A stretch of DNA of 64,000 nucleotides from Streptomyces aculeolatus (lineage in GTDB: Bacteria; Actinomycetota; Actinomycetes; Streptomycetales; Streptomycetaceae). Position numbers and translations under genes: made by a program. Of the stretch, positions 35,222 through 43,942 are shown one piece after another. Every line of letters starts with the position of its first letter. Position 1 is the stretch's first letter. The stretch spans positions 248,001 to 312,000 of the forward strand of contig NZ_JAINRD010000001.1 in the NCBI RefSeq assembly GCF_020400605.1, in the 5' to 3' direction. The notes under the pieces are model-generated. The model worked only from the letters and a program-made list of their open reading frames with translations. It was not told the DNA's origin and did no database searches.

Positions 35222-35296
35222 ATGGTTTCCGCGGACAATGCCGCTGGATGTGTCCCCGATCGTGTGGCACTGTTCGTGCCCCGCGGCGTCGCCTAG
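35222..35296 (+). CDS. Possible 24-codon leader ORF before xis
   Basis: The ATG at 35222 follows GGAGGGG with four-base spacing, a good ribosome-binding site. The frame ends at TAG 35296, 19 bases before the excisionase start. The predicted peptide (MVSADNAAGCVPDRVALFV...) matches nothing I know. It could be a leader peptide coupling translation to xis, or chance. Confidence 0.3.
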   Translation: MVSADNAAGCVPDRVALFVPRGVA

Positions 35297-35315
35297 TCAT
35301 GATGGAGAGTGTTGG

Positions 35316-35567
35316 ATGCGTTCATCCCGTACCGCCCGGTCCGCCGAAGTGACATCCCGTACCGCCTCGTCCAGCTCCGAGCGCAGCCCGCTGGCCTCTC
35401 CGGAGGAGCTGTCCGCCTACCTCGGCATCCCGCTCGGCACCCTCTACTCCTGGAATCACCGCGGCATCGGCCCGAAGGCCACCAAGGTCGGCCGCCACCT
35501 GCGCTACCGCTGGCAGGAGGTGGAGGCATGGTTGGACGCCCAGACGACGGATCACGACGTGGCCTGA
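35316..35567 (+). CDS. xis: MerR-like helix-turn-helix excisionase
   Basis: The 83-residue protein has a Ser/Thr-rich N-terminus followed by an HTH_17/excisionase domain: SPEELSAYLGIPLGTLYSWN, then IGPKATKVGRHLRYRWQEVEAWLD. This is the standard Xis of Streptomyces integrative elements and directs the integrase to excision. The ATG at 35316 follows GGAGAG. It lies 131 bases before the DUF3631 gene and is divergent from the XRE/int pair. Confidence 0.85.
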   Translation: MRSSRTARSAEVTSRTASSSSERSPLASPEELSAYLGIPLGTLYSWNHRGIGPKATKVGRHLRYRWQEVEAWLDAQTTDHDVA

Positions 35568-35698
35568 CCACGGGCACGAAGCGGCCCCCGGTGCGCCAAC
35601 ACCAGGGGCCGAAGACACCTCAAGAAACCGCCCAGTAAGCGATCTGCCACACGGTGAAGGTCGGGTAGCCGCCCGGCCCTCACCGGAGAGGACTGTCT

Positions 35699-37336
35699 AT
35701 GGACCCACAGACTAAGGCTTCCGCCACCTCCGGTGCATCCCCACTCGCAGCCACCGCGTCCGGTCGGCCGGGGCAGCATCTACTCGATGCGGCTGCGGCT
35801 AGCAACTACCGGCAGGCCGGCCGGGCGCCCTTGTCCCGCCAGGAGAAGCGACAGCATGTGCGGGCCCAGGCGCTAGCCGAGCGAGCGGCGGCTAATGCGC
35901 GCCGCGCGGCAGCCCAGCAGCCCGATTCCGCCGAACCTTCCGGGGCCGCGTCAGCAGCCGGCAACGGGCCACGGTTGGAAGACGCAGACGAGCCGGAGGA
36001 CCGAGAACCTGCCGACGCCGACGACCCCACGACCGCGGCGGTTCCGGCCGACGAGAGCCCGGCATCGCTGACTGCCTCTGGTGAAGGAAACGCTCGCGAA
36101 AGCGCAGATGAGCCAGCGCAGAACGGGGATGAGGTGCTGGCCGAGCTGCGGTCCGTGATCGCGAAGTTCGTGGTGCTACCCGATGAACAGGCTCTCACCG
36201 CGGTCACCCTGTGGGTGGCGGCCACCCACCTACAGCCCGTCTGGCAGCACGCGCCCCGCCTCGCGGTGGTCGGCCCGGCCAAACGGTGCGGCAAGTCCCG
36301 CCTGCTGGACGTGATAACCGAGACGGTTCACGACCCCGTCATCACGGTCAACGCCTCCCCGGCAGCGATCTTCCGCTCCATTGGCGAGAAGGAGCCGCCG
36401 ACCCTTCTGGTTGACGAGGCGGACACACTCTTCGGCACGCTGAAGATGGCCGAGAAGAACGAGGAGCTACGCGGCCTGCTCAACGCCGGACACCAGCGAA
36501 ACCGCCCTACCCTGCGCGCCAGCGGCCCGGAGAACGGGGTGCAGAAGTTCGCCACCTTCGCCATGGCCGCCCTCGCCGGGATCGGCGACCTCCCGGACAC
36601 CATCATGGACCGCGCGGTGGTGATCCGGATGCGGCGCCGGGGGCAGGGCGAGAAAGTCTCCGACTTCCGCTCCAGCCGCGACATCCCGTCCCTGCACCAG
36701 TTGCGCGGACACCTGGCCCGCTGGATGCGAGCCCAGCGCAAGGACGCTGCCTCGCATGCGCCGGCGATGCCGGTGGCCGACCGGGCAGCGGACACCTGGG
36801 AGCCCCTGGTCGCGGTGGCCGACCTCGCCGGCGGGCCGTGGCCCACGCTGGCCCGTAGCGCGTGCAAGACGATGTGCGAACGGGAGGCCGGACGGGACGA
36901 GGACGGCGGGTTGAAGACCCGCATCCTGGTCGACATCCGCGCCGCCTTCGCACAGCACGACGACCCTGAGGCGCTGTCCACCGCCACCCTGCTCCGCACA
37001 TTGAAAGCCGACCCCGAGGCGCCATGGGCGGAGTACGGCACGGGCGGGCTGAGCCCGCGAGGACTGCAACTGCTGCTGCGGGACTACGGCATCTCCTCCG
37101 CCAACCGCCGCTTCCGTGACGGCAGCCAGGCCAAGGGCTTCACCCGAGCCCAGTTCGTCGACGCCTGGGACCGGTACACCCCCACCTCACCCCAGCCCGC
37201 GCAGGAACCGACGGCCGCCACCGAGCCGATCCCGATCGTCCGGCAACCTGCTCCGCCGCCACCGCCCGCCCTGCTGCCTGGACCACTCCCACCGCCGAAG
37301 CCGACTGGAGGAGCGGGCCCGGCCCGCGGCCGGTAG
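35699..37336 (+). CDS. DUF3631-domain P-loop ATPase of the mobile element (possible replication protein)
   Basis: The protein has 545 residues. The first 140 are low-complexity and charged. An ATPase core follows with Walker A VVGPAKRCGKSRLLDVI, Walker B TLLVDEAD and a sensor region near MDRAVVIRMRRRG, similar to primase/helicase-like proteins. The DUF3631 region continues to about residue 480, and a Pro-rich tail ends the protein. In Streptomyces integrative elements such proteins sit where the replication initiator is expected. The repeat-rich segment directly downstream supports that idea. GGAGAGGA precedes the ATG. Confidence 0.82.
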   Translation: MDPQTKASATSGASPLAATASGRPGQHLLDAAAASNYRQAGRAPLSRQEKRQHVRAQALAERAAANARRAAAQQPDSAEPSGAASAAGNGPRLEDADEPEDREPADADDPTTAAVPADESPASLTASGEGNARESADEPAQNGDEVLAELRSVIAKFVVLPDEQALTAVTLWVAATHLQPVWQHAPRLAVVGPAKRCGKSRLLDVITETVHDPVITVNASPAAIFRSIGEKEPPTLLVDEADTLFGTLKMAEKNEELRGLLNAGHQRNRPTLRASGPENGVQKFATFAMAALAGIGDLPDTIMDRAVVIRMRRRGQGEKVSDFRSSRDIPSLHQLRGHLARWMRAQRKDAASHAPAMPVADRAADTWEPLVAVADLAGGPWPTLARSACKTMCEREAGRDEDGGLKTRILVDIRAAFAQHDDPEALSTATLLRTLKADPEAPWAEYGTGGLSPRGLQLLLRDYGISSANRRFRDGSQAKGFTRAQFVDAWDRYTPTSPQPAQEPTAATEPIPIVRQPAPPPPPALLPGPLPPPKPTGGAGPARGR

Positions 37337-37373
37337 TCACGGTCCTGCTGGCCACAGCCCTGCACCCGTAGCC

Positions 37374-37505
37374 ACTCGTCCCACCCGTCCCTGCCCAGCT
37401 CACACCAGGGACGGGTGGCGTAGCTGGGACGAGTCAACCCGTCCCGCGTCCCTCACCCGTACCAAGCTGACCAGCCGTGCAACGAGTGGGACGAGTGGGA
37501 CGGCA
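37374..37505. other. Nested hairpins and GGGAC repeats, candidate replication or transfer origin
   Basis: An outer inverted repeat ACTCGTCCCA (37374-37383)/TGGGACGAGT (37425-37434) encloses a perfect 13-base stem, CCACCCGTCCCTG (37381-37393) with CAGGGACGGGTGG (37406-37418) and a 12-base loop. The pentamer GGGAC or its complement occurs about eight times between 37378 and 37505, including the direct repeat GAGTGGGAC GAGTGGGAC near the right end. It follows the DUF3631 gene directly, so an origin is plausible; a terminator is the simpler alternative for the inner stem. Confidence 0.6.
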
Positions 37506-37582
37506 TGCGGCCCGCACGCCCTCTCCAGACACCCCACATCGTCGGCACCAGCCGCTCACCTCATCCGTGGAGTCCTGCTTTG

Positions 37583-38416
37583 ATGACCGAAGCCCAGCTC
37601 GCAGCTACCCACTCCGTGCCCGGCAGCGTCGCAATCCGGCTCAGCGTGGCTGCCCTTGGCGCCATCGGCTTCGCCCTGTCGTACGACGCCCTGCGCCAGA
37701 TGGCTGTCGCCGTCCACATCGCCGGGCCGCTGACCTACCTCTTCCCTCTACTCATCGACGGCTTCATCGCGATAGGCGTCTGCGCACTGATCATCCTGCG
37801 CACCGCCCCGACCCGGGCCCGCCTGTACGTATGGGCACTGGTCGGCACCGCCACGGCTACCAGCATCTGGGCCAACGCTCTGCACGCCGTACGCCTGAAC
37901 CAACTCCCCAACCGCCAGCGCGGCCTGCAACTCGGGGACCTTCCGGTGGGGCTGCTCTCGGCCGTCGCCCCGCTCGCCCTCGCCGGAGCCGTACATCTCT
38001 ACATCCACATCGCCCGCCACAGCCGCACCGCCCACCCGAACGAAACTTCCGCACAGCACACGGCAGATCCCGACCCACCCAACGCAACCCCGTCCACCCG
38101 CCTGGTCCCTTCCGGGCAGGTGAACGAAACCACAGGCGCCCCGATAGCCGCCGACGCTGGCCACCCGGCCCAACCAGCCCTTCCGGCCTCTGATCAGGCG
38201 CGACAGCGCCGCACGGGCCGTCCACCGGGCGCCGACCTCGACCGGCTCCTGGAGATCGCCCGCAACGCAGTCGCCAGCCAAGGCAAGGTCTCCCGCTCGG
38301 TGGTCGAATCCGCTATCCGCGCCGAAGGGCTACCCCTCGGCGGCGAACGCCTCACCGAGATCATGAAGGTCGTGCGTGCCGAAGCCGACACCCCATCCGA
38401 CCACCTCGTCGGTTGA
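37583..38416 (+). CDS. DUF2637 membrane protein of the mobile element (Spd-like)
   Basis: The protein has 277 residues. Four hydrophobic segments in the first 150 residues match DUF2637: VAIRLSVAALGAIGFALSYD, LTYLFPLLIDGFIAIGVCAL, YVWALVGTATATSIWANALH and LLSAVAPLALAGAVHLYIHI. The C-terminal half is cytoplasmic and ends in a helix-turn-helix-like segment (GKVSRSVVESAIRAEGLPLG). Such proteins are regularly found next to replication and spread genes in Streptomyces plasmids. The ATG at 37583 follows GGAG. Confidence 0.82.
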   Translation: MTEAQLAATHSVPGSVAIRLSVAALGAIGFALSYDALRQMAVAVHIAGPLTYLFPLLIDGFIAIGVCALIILRTAPTRARLYVWALVGTATATSIWANALHAVRLNQLPNRQRGLQLGDLPVGLLSAVAPLALAGAVHLYIHIARHSRTAHPNETSAQHTADPDPPNATPSTRLVPSGQVNETTGAPIAADAGHPAQPALPASDQARQRRTGRPPGADLDRLLEIARNAVASQGKVSRSVVESAIRAEGLPLGGERLTEIMKVVRAEADTPSDHLVG

Positions 38417-38620
38417 CATCCGCCCGCCCCTGCCAGCCCTCGCCGAACCGACCAGGGCGACCGGAACCGTTGCGACCGGCACGTGAGAGATCACGACGCA
38501 TCCACCGCTGGCCTCGCACCTCGCACTTGGCGTCGGACCTGAAAGCACACGTCGCCACTGACGCTGCCCCCTCTACTCGTCCACCCAGTCCTTCCGGCCT
38601 CCCCGAGGAGCGCAGACCTC
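38417..38620. other. Gap before mobC with direct repeat, possible oriT
   Basis: This 204-base gene-free gap directly precedes mobC and the relaxase gene. GCGACCGG occurs at 38457-38464 and 38472-38479 (15-base period), and two CTCGCAC copies follow near 38515. Relaxase nick sites are commonly next to mobC, but no known nic consensus was recognised. Confidence 0.3.
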
Positions 38621-39313
38621 ATGCCCGATCCCAAGGCCAAGCCCGGTCGCGAGACCAACCGGTTCGAACCGGCAGCCGATCCACCACTGCCCCGAAGCGT
38701 TCTGCAAGCCTCATCCCTGGGTGACCACCGGCCAGCAAGGTATCCCCCTGGACCGTCCAAGGCCGGTCCCATCGGGGGTGCCTCCGCCCCAGGGGTGGCG
38801 GAGACAGTCCGGCTCCAGGGGGAGCCGGACCACAGCGGGACGGGCAGCGAGTCCGCCGAGCCCCTGCCGATCCGTGCCGCCATCGCCGCCGCCGTGCACC
38901 GCGCCGCCCGCCGCCGACGCCGCGAAACCCGCCAGCGCACCCGACGCCTGACGGTCCGCTTCAGCCACGCCGAGGAAACCCAGGTCAAGACGCGGGCCAG
39001 GGAGCTGAACATCGCGGTCGCGCACCTGATGGCGGACGCCACCATGGCCGTGGTCGACCACACCATCCCGCTCGTCGGGCAGCGCACCTCCACCGACGAC
39101 TTGATCGACGAACTCGCGGCCCTGCGCACCGCCCTATCCCGGGTCGGTAAGAACGTCAACCAGATCGCCAAGCGACTGAACTCCCGCGGCCCCACCCACC
39201 CCACGGACGCGGCTGTGCTGGCCGCCGCAGTGCAGGCCATCACGCTCATCCAGGAAGTTCTGGAGTCCGTGGACTCCTCGGCCGACCGGGCCGCGAGCAG
39301 CCGGGCGCGCTGA
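38621..39313 (+). CDS. mobC: MobC-like mobilization accessory protein
   Basis: The 230-residue protein has a long, low-complexity N-terminus. Its C-terminal part has a ribbon-helix-helix-like start (RRLTVRFSHAEETQVKTRAR) and the MobC signature LSRVGKNVNQIAKRLNSRG. MobC proteins help the relaxase open oriT. The stop overlaps the relaxase start (TGATG at 39311-39315), so the two are co-translated. A shorter protein starting at a downstream codon near the RHH region is possible because the first 90 residues do not look conserved. Confidence 0.85.
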   Translation: MPDPKAKPGRETNRFEPAADPPLPRSVLQASSLGDHRPARYPPGPSKAGPIGGASAPGVAETVRLQGEPDHSGTGSESAEPLPIRAAIAAAVHRAARRRRRETRQRTRRLTVRFSHAEETQVKTRARELNIAVAHLMADATMAVVDHTIPLVGQRTSTDDLIDELAALRTALSRVGKNVNQIAKRLNSRGPTHPTDAAVLAAAVQAITLIQEVLESVDSSADRAASSRAR

Positions 39314-41034
39314 TGATTGCGAAGATCATGAAGCCGGGCCACAGCACCCGCAACACGATCGCCTACCTGTACAAGACCGGCCGTACCAACGACCACACCG
39401 ACCCGCACCTCGTCGTCGCCTGGGACGAGCTGGTCCCCGACCCCGGCCGCACCGACAACCCCCAGCAAGCCCTCGGCCAGTTGGTGCAGGCCCTTGATCT
39501 GCGGGTGAAACAGGCCGGCGACCGCGCACCGAAGGGTCACGTGTGGCACTGCGCGATCCGGGCCGCACCGGAAGACCCGATCCTGACCGACGAGCAGTGG
39601 GCCGAGGTCGCCCGCCGCATCGTGCACGCCACCGGCATCGCCCCGACCGGTGATCCGGACGGCTGCCGCTGGATCGCCGCCCGCCACGCGCCGGACCATA
39701 TCCACATCGTCGCCACCAAGATGCGCGGCGACCTGCGCCGCCCTCGCCACTGGAACGACTACCACCGCGCCGACACCGAGCTGGCGAAGATCGAAACCGA
39801 GTGGGGGCTGCGGGTCTACGACCGCGGCGACCGCACTGCCGCCACACGCCCCACCCGCGCCGAAACCGAGAAGGCCACCCGCCGCACCGGCAGCCCCGTC
39901 ACACCACGGGAGAAGCTGCGCGCCACCGTCCGCACCGCCGCCGCCCACGCCCAGAACGAAGACCACTTCTTCGCCCTCCTTGCCGGCGCCGACGTCCTCG
40001 TCGACAAACGCATCGCCCCCTCCGGAGACACCACCGGCTACAAAGTCGCCCTCGCTGGAGACACCAACGCCGCCGGAGAGCCGATCTGGTTCCCGGGCGG
40101 CAAGCTCGCCCCCGACCTGTCCTTGCCGAAGATCCGCGCCCGTCTCACGGGACCGTCCTCTGACACCCCCACCACCCGCCAGGTCCAGCCCGCCGAGCGC
40201 TGGCGCCAGGCAACCTCAGCACTCCGCAACGCCCACCGCACCCTGCACGAGAACGGCAACCCCTCTGCTGCCCAAGCCGAGCTGGCCGCCGCCGGCGAGC
40301 TGTTGGACATCCTGCCCGCCCTCACCACCGGCCCCGCCCGCCGCGAACTGTTCACCGCCGCCCAGACCTTCGAACGCGCCACCCGCTCGGCCATCCGCTT
40401 CGACTACGCCCAAGCCGCTGAACTCCGCACCTCCGCCAAACACCTCCTGCGCACCGCAGGCCAACCCATCCCCGACGCCACCGCCCTCGACCTGCTGCTC
40501 ACCCTCACCCTCCTGACCATCGCCGCCGCCCGCTGGCACCGCGCCCAACGCCACACCCAGCAAGCCACCGCAGCCCAAGCCGCCCTGCCCCACCTCCGCG
40601 CCACCTACCGCCACAGCGCCGACCCAGCCCTGAACAACCTCACCCAGCGCGCCCCGGCCGTCGAGGCCGCCGACCACTACGCCACCCTCGTCCGCGGGGC
40701 CCTCCCAGATCATGCCGAGCAGATCCTCACCGACCCCGCCTGGCCAGCCCTGGCCGCCACCCTCCACGAGGTCGAGGCTGGTGGTCACCGTCCAGCCGAC
40801 GCTCTGAAGAAGGCCGTCGACAGCCGCGAACTCGACACCGCCGATTCCGTCGCCGAGGTCCTCATCTGGCGTATGCACAACTTCGCGGGCATGCAGTCCC
40901 GACGGGCCGAAGGCGCACGGACCCGTACCACCACCCGCATCCGCACGGGTCAGCCGCAGCGCGTGCAGATGCCCGTTGAACATCGCTCGTCGGCGCCGGC
41001 CCCCAATCCAGGTCACCCCAGCCGAAAACGGTGA
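39313..41034 (+). CDS. Relaxase/mobilization nuclease
   Basis: The protein has 573 residues. The N-terminal relaxase domain starts MIAKIMKPGHSTRNTIAYLY and contains the metal-binding histidine motif in RHAPDHIHIVATKM. The candidate nicking Tyr lies in the first 25 residues (IAYLYKTG). The C-terminal 300 residues are Ala-rich and helical. It nicks oriT and pilots single-stranded DNA transfer. It is co-translated with mobC. Streptomyces elements normally transfer double-stranded DNA with TraB, so a relaxase makes this element mobilizable by another route. No transfer ATPase is present here. Confidence 0.88.
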   Translation: MIAKIMKPGHSTRNTIAYLYKTGRTNDHTDPHLVVAWDELVPDPGRTDNPQQALGQLVQALDLRVKQAGDRAPKGHVWHCAIRAAPEDPILTDEQWAEVARRIVHATGIAPTGDPDGCRWIAARHAPDHIHIVATKMRGDLRRPRHWNDYHRADTELAKIETEWGLRVYDRGDRTAATRPTRAETEKATRRTGSPVTPREKLRATVRTAAAHAQNEDHFFALLAGADVLVDKRIAPSGDTTGYKVALAGDTNAAGEPIWFPGGKLAPDLSLPKIRARLTGPSSDTPTTRQVQPAERWRQATSALRNAHRTLHENGNPSAAQAELAAAGELLDILPALTTGPARRELFTAAQTFERATRSAIRFDYAQAAELRTSAKHLLRTAGQPIPDATALDLLLTLTLLTIAAARWHRAQRHTQQATAAQAALPHLRATYRHSADPALNNLTQRAPAVEAADHYATLVRGALPDHAEQILTDPAWPALAATLHEVEAGGHRPADALKKAVDSRELDTADSVAEVLIWRMHNFAGMQSRRAEGARTRTTTRIRTGQPQRVQMPVEHRSSAPAPNPGHPSRKR

Positions 41035-41226
41035 TTGCCTCGTAGCTGCCGCCCGTGCGGAGATCGCGTCGGGACCGCGCCGACCCGAGCCTCTCGCCCA
41101 GTCGCTCCGACTCGTCGCCCATCCACCTTGGCGGCGCACGATGCTTCTGTTCAGCGGGCCGAAACCCAACTTGTCTCGTGTGTCCGTCGACTAGCTTGTG
41201 ACGCACCAGCGGAACATGGGAGGGCC

Positions 41227-42042
41227 ATGACTGACGAGCCGGCGCGCGTTGCCGAGGAGACGTTATCCAGGATCGACTTCACCCTGCCGCACTCGGCACG
41301 GGTCTGGAACTACCTGCTGGGCGGAAAAGACAACTACGCACCCGACCGCGAGGTCGGCGAGCAGATCCTCGCGGCGTTCCCGAGCATCGCCTACATCGCT
41401 CGTCAGCAGCGGTCCTTCCTCGCACGCGCGGTCCGCTTCCTGGTCCATGAGGCAGGCATACGCCAGTTCCTGGACATCGGCACCGGCCTTCCGACCGCGG
41501 ACAACACCCATGAAGTGGCTCAGGCTGCCGCACCCCAGTGCAGGATCGTCTACGTCGACAACGACCCTCTGGTGCTTGTGCACGCCCGGGCGTTGCTGAC
41601 CAGCACGCCCGAGGGGGCGTGCGCCTACCTTGACGCCGACGTGCGCGATCCCGGGGCGATTCTGCAAGCCGCGTCCGACACGCTGGACTTCGACCAGCCG
41701 ATCGGTCTGATGATGCTGGGCATCCTGGGCCAGCTCCCCGACGACGATGACGCCCAAAGCATCGCGGGCCAGCTCCTGGGCGGACTCCCGTCGGGCAGCT
41801 ATTTGGCGCTCAACGATGGCACCGACACCGACGAGGCGCTGAACGCGGCCATCGCCGCCTACAACGCAGGCTCGGCCAGTTCGTACCATCTGCGAAGCCC
41901 GGAACGTATCGCCGCATTCTTCGACGGGCTGGAATTGATCGAGCCCGGAGTCGTCATGACATCGGAGTGGCGGCTGGCTCCTGGCGCTATCGGTACCCCC
42001 GTCGAGGTGGACGCGGTCTGCGGGATCGGCAGAAAGCCCTGA
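41227..42042 (+). CDS. SAM-dependent methyltransferase of the DUF574 family
   Basis: The 271-residue protein has the actinobacterial DUF574 pattern. The N-terminal IDFTLPHSARVWNYLLGGKD motif is followed by the SAM-binding FLDIGTGLPTADNTHEVAQ, the acidic VYVDNDPLVLVHAR, and GLMMLGILGQLPD. Members are abundant in Streptomyces, and the biochemical role is undetermined. GGGAGGG precedes the ATG. It may be the last cargo gene of the mobile element or chromosomal; the boundary is not visible. Confidence 0.88.
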   Translation: MTDEPARVAEETLSRIDFTLPHSARVWNYLLGGKDNYAPDREVGEQILAAFPSIAYIARQQRSFLARAVRFLVHEAGIRQFLDIGTGLPTADNTHEVAQAAAPQCRIVYVDNDPLVLVHARALLTSTPEGACAYLDADVRDPGAILQAASDTLDFDQPIGLMMLGILGQLPDDDDAQSIAGQLLGGLPSGSYLALNDGTDTDEALNAAIAAYNAGSASSYHLRSPERIAAFFDGLELIEPGVVMTSEWRLAPGAIGTPVEVDAVCGIGRKP

Positions 42043-42208
42043 CGCAGGGCGGCGGCTACAGTAAGCGCGGCCTGCTCAACAACTCCCTGAGGCGGTCCTA
42101 CAAGCGCTCGCGGAATCGCGGTCAGAACCCTGAAGTTCCCCGGTGAGCCGGACACGTGAACACGGTGCACTTCGCAGCCATGAGCCGTGAACCGAACTCG
42201 TGGGAATC

Positions 42209-43942
42209 TCAGTCGATACTGAGCCGACGGGTGGCAATGGTGGCCTGACGAATCCTATGAGTGAAATCTGCGCTACGAGCCACCCGATCGATACCTTTCC
42301 CCTTATCCCCTCGCAGAGCGCCTTTGTACTCGCGATCGAGGACACGAGTCATAGTGTCCAGTAGCTCGTCGGAGAGATGCTCGATCCTGATGCTCGATAG
42401 ATCGTTCAGAGAAGGTCTGCGTAGGCGTGTGAGAGTGAACCTGGCCATGTAGGCAAGGTGATAGCGCCAATTTTCTGTTGTCTCGCCAAGCAGCGGCCTA
42501 TCTTCCGCGTACTCTGCCAAAAATTCGCTGATTCTTTTGTGCGCATCCAGGACTAGCGTGTATAAGTCTAGGTCGTAATCGTTAGAGAACACTTGGGAGT
42601 AGTGCGGGTCTTCTAGTAGTTGAGACTCTGAGTACGTCAGCGCCGCGTGCGGCTCTCCCAACGCGAAGGCCGTAAATTCGCGCGCGAGGCGGGAAACGCT
42701 GACGATTTGTTCCAGCGGCCACCCCAAATTCTTGTAGTAGTTCGCGCGCCGTTCATAGTAGTAGCTGTACCTTTGGAGTGCTTCCTCGATGTCCTTCTGG
42801 ATTTTCTCGGTAGCTCGCAAGGCTCCAGGAGGAAGTTGTGTCTGGCTGTTTGTAGCTCTGATGATTCCATCTCGGGCGCGGCCTGACTGGGGAGGCACCA
42901 TCACTCGCACGAGGATCGAACGGTCCTGTTTGTGCAGTCCAGCATCCTGGAAGTAGTTGTAGATCTCATGGCTGGTCTGAAGACCGTTTACGATCTGAGG
43001 ATCTCGCATAACAATTTTCTTGCCAGCGATTTGCACCGACTCGGCGACAATTGTTACGCCATTATTGAACCACCAGAAGTCTTCTCTATACGAGGATCTC
43101 AGGGTCTCCCCGATGGCTGTGTTGACCGCTGTGCGACCCGCGTGATCTCGGACGTTTGATTCAAATAGCTCTAGCCGGAGTGCTCCCCTCGGGGTGGAGA
43201 TGAAATTGTAGTATTCATCGAGCCGCGCGAGACACACGTACCCTTCACCAAGGGATGTGCTTATCGGTGTCTCCATGAAAACCAGATCAGAAACAACTAC
43301 GGCACCCCTCGCAGACAAAGCTCGAAGTTCTGCTGCGCCGAGATACTCTACGGTGCATCTTGTTTCCGACGTTATTTTCTCTAGCTCTCTAGCAAGCCTA
43401 TTTCCTTTTGCGCGTACGTTTGGGTGAGGCTGATCTGCTGCACGGCTAGCATAAATTACCCTGACGAACACCTTGGGGAAGGAAATAGCCAGAGCCTCCA
43501 AGACGCTTAGGAAGCGTCCTGTCCGCTCCAGCAGTTTCGCGTTTGTCGATTCAGCTAGTTCGCCGATATTTCGATCCATGTCAAGCAGCAAGGGTAAATG
43601 GTAGTGCAGCTTCTCAAAAGCGGTTTCCTGGTATCCAGGAGATGTTTTTGCCTGGAAGATGACGAGCTCAATTTTCCCTGCACGTAGGTTCGTATGACGG
43701 CCGATCTCCGCAGATACGTAGCGGTCGTCGACAAGCACCCAAATCCCGTCGACTCCGCAGTCGTGCGATCCGTCGACTAGCCCGTCTCGGAGTTCATCGG
43801 TGTCGAGGTCGAGGTCCTGAAGAGCTGTGCTCGCGGCGAAGTAGTTAAAGAAGTCATCGGACTTCTGGTTCGGTGCGATCCTGATGCGCTGTTCCTCCAA
43901 GACACGGTCGAGCAGACGCTGATCGTTGTTCCTTGTCGCCAC
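42209..43942 (-). CDS. AIPR-family protein (abortive phage infection-type)
   Basis: The 577-residue protein belongs to the AIPR family. The N-terminal part holds a putative nuclease core, DELRDGLVDGSHDCGVDGIW then KIELVIFQAKTSPGYQETAF, i.e. D-x(n)-Q-x-K as in PD-(D/E)XK enzymes. The family-defining part is WWFNNGVTIVAESVQIAGKK, PQIVNGLQTSHEIYNYF and IIRATNSQTQLPPGALRATE. The codons are clearly richer in A and T than in flanking genes, a sign of recent transfer. GTG 43942 with AGGGGG upstream is the preferred start. Anti-phage function is by family analogy. Confidence 0.85.
   Translation of the reverse strand: MATRNNDQRLLDRVLEEQRIRIAPNQKSDDFFNYFAASTALQDLDLDTDELRDGLVDGSHDCGVDGIWVLVDDRYVSAEIGRHTNLRAGKIELVIFQAKTSPGYQETAFEKLHYHLPLLLDMDRNIGELAESTNAKLLERTGRFLSVLEALAISFPKVFVRVIYASRAADQPHPNVRAKGNRLARELEKITSETRCTVEYLGAAELRALSARGAVVVSDLVFMETPISTSLGEGYVCLARLDEYYNFISTPRGALRLELFESNVRDHAGRTAVNTAIGETLRSSYREDFWWFNNGVTIVAESVQIAGKKIVMRDPQIVNGLQTSHEIYNYFQDAGLHKQDRSILVRVMVPPQSGRARDGIIRATNSQTQLPPGALRATEKIQKDIEEALQRYSYYYERRANYYKNLGWPLEQIVSVSRLAREFTAFALGEPHAALTYSESQLLEDPHYSQVFSNDYDLDLYTLVLDAHKRISEFLAEYAEDRPLLGETTENWRYHLAYMARFTLTRLRRPSLNDLSSIRIEHLSDELLDTMTRVLDREYKGALRGDKGKGIDRVARSADFTHRIRQATIATRRLSID

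Noticed and set aside
35063..35296. 77-codon plus-strand frame before xis
   Set aside because: The first part has poor coding character and crosses the operator-like dyad; only the last 24 codons have a ribosome-binding site.
33209..42042. TraB/FtsK-type DNA translocase in the mobile element
   Set aside because: None of the frames in the element has FtsK motifs; the only P-loop protein is the DUF3631 ATPase.
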